This document shows, one piece after another, positions 61,983 through 64,000 of a stretch of 64,000 nucleotides of DNA (its first letter is position 1; each line of letters opens with the position of its first letter). Position numbers and translations under genes: made by a program. Origin of the DNA: an uncultured Lachnospiraceae bacterium (GTDB taxonomy: Bacteria; Bacillota; Clostridia; Lachnospirales; Lachnospiraceae); contig CAJUDH010000004.1 of assembly GCA_910584845.1 (NCBI GenBank), positions 116,332 to 180,331 on the forward strand, written 5' to 3'. The notes beneath the pieces are model-generated. The model was not told the DNA's origin. It ran no database searches and worked only from the letters and a program-made list of their open reading frames with translations.

Positions 61983-62558
61983 ATGTTATGTGAGCGATGC
62001 AAAATCAGGGAAGCCAATATCCAATATACCGAGGTGATCAATGGCGTAAAGACGGAGCACCATTTTTGTGCCCAATGTGCCAAAGAGATGGATTTTGGCC
62101 CTTATGCCGCTATTTTTGACAGTGAGTTCCCGTTGGGGAAGCTGTTGTCCGGCCTGCTGGGCGTCGGGCAAGAGCACAAGGAGCAGAAGGCCCACCAGGT
62201 AGTTTGCCCCACTTGCCGGACGACATATGAAGAATTTATCAAAAACAGCCGGTTTGGATGCCCCGATTGCTACGGGGTATTTGATTTGCTGATCAGTGAA
62301 AACATTAAACAGCTGCAAGGCAGCGATACCCACAAAGGCAAACGCCCCAGATACCACTTGGGGCAAAACGGGACATTTTCTGTGGAAAGTTTGGCAAAAG
62401 GCGGGGAAGAAGGCCTGCAGGGGGAGATGGATGTGAAGGAAAAGCTGCGGATCCTGGACGCCCGCCTTCATGAAGCCATAGCCCGGGAAGAATATGAGGC
62501 GGCCGCCCGTTACCGGGACAGGATTAGAGAACTGAAAGAAGGAATCGAAAAATGTTAA
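61983..62558 (+). CDS. mcsA: McsA, zinc-binding activator of the McsB arginine kinase
   Basis: A 191-residue McsA. Four paired cysteine motifs: CERC (3-6), CAQC near 35, CPTC near 76, and CPDC near 95, which bind zinc. A UVR motif is at the C-terminus (EAIAREEYEAAARYRDRIREL). McsA activates McsB and acts as adaptor in ClpC-dependent proteolysis in Bacillus subtilis. It starts 24 bases after gntR and overlaps mcsB by 7 bases. Confidence 0.93.
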   Translation: MLCERCKIREANIQYTEVINGVKTEHHFCAQCAKEMDFGPYAAIFDSEFPLGKLLSGLLGVGQEHKEQKAHQVVCPTCRTTYEEFIKNSRFGCPDCYGVFDLLISENIKQLQGSDTHKGKRPRYHLGQNGTFSVESLAKGGEEGLQGEMDVKEKLRILDARLHEAIAREEYEAAARYRDRIRELKEGIEKC

Positions 62559-63583
62559 AATGGTTTGCCCATGTAGACCAGGACCGGCCGGGGGTCATAA
62601 ACAGCCGGGTCCGCCTGGTACGGAACTGGAATCAATATGCTTTTCCCTCCAGGCTCGCGCAAAAAGAGGGCATGGAGATGATCCACCGGTTAGAGCTGGG
62701 GCTGCAAGGCCTGGGTTCGCTGGACGGAAAAAAATACCAATACATCAATTTGGGGGATTTGAGTGAACTGGAGCGCAAAGCCATGCGGGAACGCCGGGTA
62801 TTCAATTCCACCATTGCTTCCAAGAAGACCCCTACGGGGCTGATCCTTTCGGAAGACGAGGGTACGGGGATCGTGTTAAACGGTACGGACCATATCCGGC
62901 TACAGCTATTGTCTGCCGGGCTCCACCTGGATGAGATGTGGCAGCAGTGCGACCGGATGGACGATTTCATCAACGCCCGTTTCCCCTACGCTTTCGACGA
63001 AAAATATGGCTACCTGACATCCTTTCCTACCAACGTAGGGACAGGGATGCGGGTTTCCGTTACTTTACACCTGCCGACATTATCATTAGGGAAAAAATTT
63101 AACGGCCTGGTAGCGGAAATGGGGCGTTTTGGCGCCTTGGTGCGGGGCGTGTACGGCGAGGGCAGCGAAAATTATGGATCTTTATACGAGGTTTCCAACC
63201 AAAAAACCTTGGGGGTTACAGAAAAGGAGATACTGGACCTGGTAAACCGGGTAGCGCAGCAACTGCTGGCCCAGGAAAAACAGGTGCGCAAACTGGCCTT
63301 GGAAAAACATCGTCTGGAATATGAGGACGAGGCATACAAATCTTACGGGGTCCTTAAATATGCCAGACGGATGAGCGCCAAAGATGCCATGGTGTTCCTG
63401 TCCCGGATCATGTCGGGGATCGCAGACGGGATTTTAAAAATGGAAGAACCCTGCCCGGTATACGCAATGATGCTGGGCATTCAGCCATCCAATCTCCAAA
63501 AAGTTTCAGAACGGCCTTTGGGCAAAGAAGATTTGGATGAGGCCAGGGCGGCTTACATCCGGGAGAAGCTGCCAAACCTTTAA
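62552..63583 (+). CDS. mcsB: McsB protein-arginine kinase
   Basis: A 343-residue ATP:guanido phosphotransferase-fold kinase that phosphorylates arginine on proteins to mark them for ClpCP. Motifs: NSRVRLVRNWNQYAFPSRL near residue 11-29, GTDHIRLQ near 110, LTSFPTNVGTGMRVSVTLHLP near 155, and YEVSNQKTLG near 210. It overlaps the end of mcsA and precedes clpC by 52 bases. Confidence 0.94.
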   Translation: MLKWFAHVDQDRPGVINSRVRLVRNWNQYAFPSRLAQKEGMEMIHRLELGLQGLGSLDGKKYQYINLGDLSELERKAMRERRVFNSTIASKKTPTGLILSEDEGTGIVLNGTDHIRLQLLSAGLHLDEMWQQCDRMDDFINARFPYAFDEKYGYLTSFPTNVGTGMRVSVTLHLPTLSLGKKFNGLVAEMGRFGALVRGVYGEGSENYGSLYEVSNQKTLGVTEKEILDLVNRVAQQLLAQEKQVRKLALEKHRLEYEDEAYKSYGVLKYARRMSAKDAMVFLSRIMSGIADGILKMEEPCPVYAMMLGIQPSNLQKVSERPLGKEDLDEARAAYIREKLPNL

Positions 63584-63635
63584 CATGGCGGCCAGGTATT
63601 ATAAATGGAAATTTATCAGGAGGAATTGGTAAACC

Positions 63636-64000
63636 ATGATGGATCGATTTACGGAACAGGCAAGGGAGGCAATCAGCCTTGCCGTAGGCGCGGCAGAAAA
63701 ATTGGGGCATAGCTATGTGGGCACCGAACATCTGCTGATCGGCCTTTTACAGGAAGGCAACGGCGTGGCGGCCAAAGTTTTATCCGGCTGCAACGTTAAG
63801 GCAGAGAAGGTTATTGACCTGGTCAGCCAACTGATTTCCCCCAATCAGAACGTAGGCCTTGTAGAGAGGAATACGTATACCCCTAGCGCCAGGCGGGTGT
63901 TGGAAAACAGCTATCGGGAGGCCGTACGGTTCAAGGCGCCCCTGATCGGCACCGAACATTTATTGATTTCCATGATCCGGGAGACGGACTGTGTGGCAGC
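63636..64000 (+). CDS. clpC: ClpC ATPase, N-terminal part (runs off the window)
   Basis: The first 121 codons of an open frame that continues past the window edge. It has the double Clp-N repeat: FTEQAREAISLAVGAAEKLG, then YVGTEHLLIGLLQEG near residue 27 and, in the second repeat, APLIGTEHLLISMIRE near 101. This is the adaptor-binding domain of the ClpC unfoldase, partner of ClpP. AGGAGG (63618-63623) is 12 bases before ATG 63636; ATG 63639 is an alternative. The operon position after mcsA-mcsB supports ClpC over ClpA or ClpB. Confidence 0.92.
   Translation, partial: MMDRFTEQAREAISLAVGAAEKLGHSYVGTEHLLIGLLQEGNGVAAKVLSGCNVKAEKVIDLVSQLISPNQNVGLVERNTYTPSARRVLENSYREAVRFKAPLIGTEHLLISMIRETDCVA

Overview
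The window reads as chromosome of a Gram-positive, moderately GC-rich anaerobe of the Bacillota, most likely a gut-type Lachnospiraceae. Support: clean sigma-A promoters (TTGACA-17-TATAAT types), strong AGGAGG ribosome sites, a DUF6465 gene, an EFR1-type ferredoxin, a biotin-dependent Na+-pumping decarboxylase cluster, ATP-type PEP carboxykinase, a SleB-like cortex hydrolase, and an mcsA-mcsB-clpC operon. The species assignment is inference. I see no rRNA, tRNA, CRISPR array, integrase or transposase.

Layout. 0-5 kb: the end of sbcC, a large SF1 helicase with a C-terminal nuclease-like domain, and a small redox/acylphosphatase operon. 5-11.8 kb: branched-chain amino acid block (ilvN, ilvC, a LysR regulator and two tandem leuD-leuC-like pairs). 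11.8-15.3 kb (minus strand): an HscC-like Hsp70 and a membrane-anchored J-domain protein. 16-21.9 kb: SleB-like hydrolase, pckA, a HAD phosphatase, a CarD-like regulator and pyrBI. 22.4-32.2 kb: GH1 phospho-glucosidase, a second membrane J-domain protein, purO, two zinc-ribbon/Ser-Thr kinase/MORN proteins, and a stand-alone AICAR transformylase. 32.2-45 kb: hflKC, carbamate kinase, CPBP protease, GT2, azlCD, DUF6465, an RsmF-type methylase, DUF1576, DinB and a GH4 enzyme. 45-52 kb: Ser/Thr kinase with leucine-rich repeats, a double-FHA ABC ATPase, its permease and a D-Ala-D-Ala carboxypeptidase. 52-57.4 kb: Na+ decarboxylase cluster with two carboxyltransferases. 57.6-61.5 kb: two secreted or anchored proteins that both carry cadherin-like domains. 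61.5-64 kb: a GntR regulator followed by mcsA, mcsB and the start of clpC.

How the genes work together. ilvNC, the leuDC-like pairs and azlCD concern branched-chain amino acids. purO and the AICAR transformylase together replace bifunctional PurH. pckA and the decarboxylase cluster meet at oxaloacetate/pyruvate and couple decarboxylation to a Na+ gradient.

The most unusual content is a set of membrane signalling and chaperone proteins spread over 11.8-51.9 kb: two J-domain proteins with one transmembrane helix and a related outer domain, an Hsp70, three transmembrane Ser/Thr kinases with MORN or leucine-rich-repeat outer domains, and a kinase-linked FHA-ABC exporter resembling mycobacterial PknF-Rv1747. 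I propose this as a candidate envelope-sensing system. Shared function is inference; only the architectures and neighbourhoods are seen directly.
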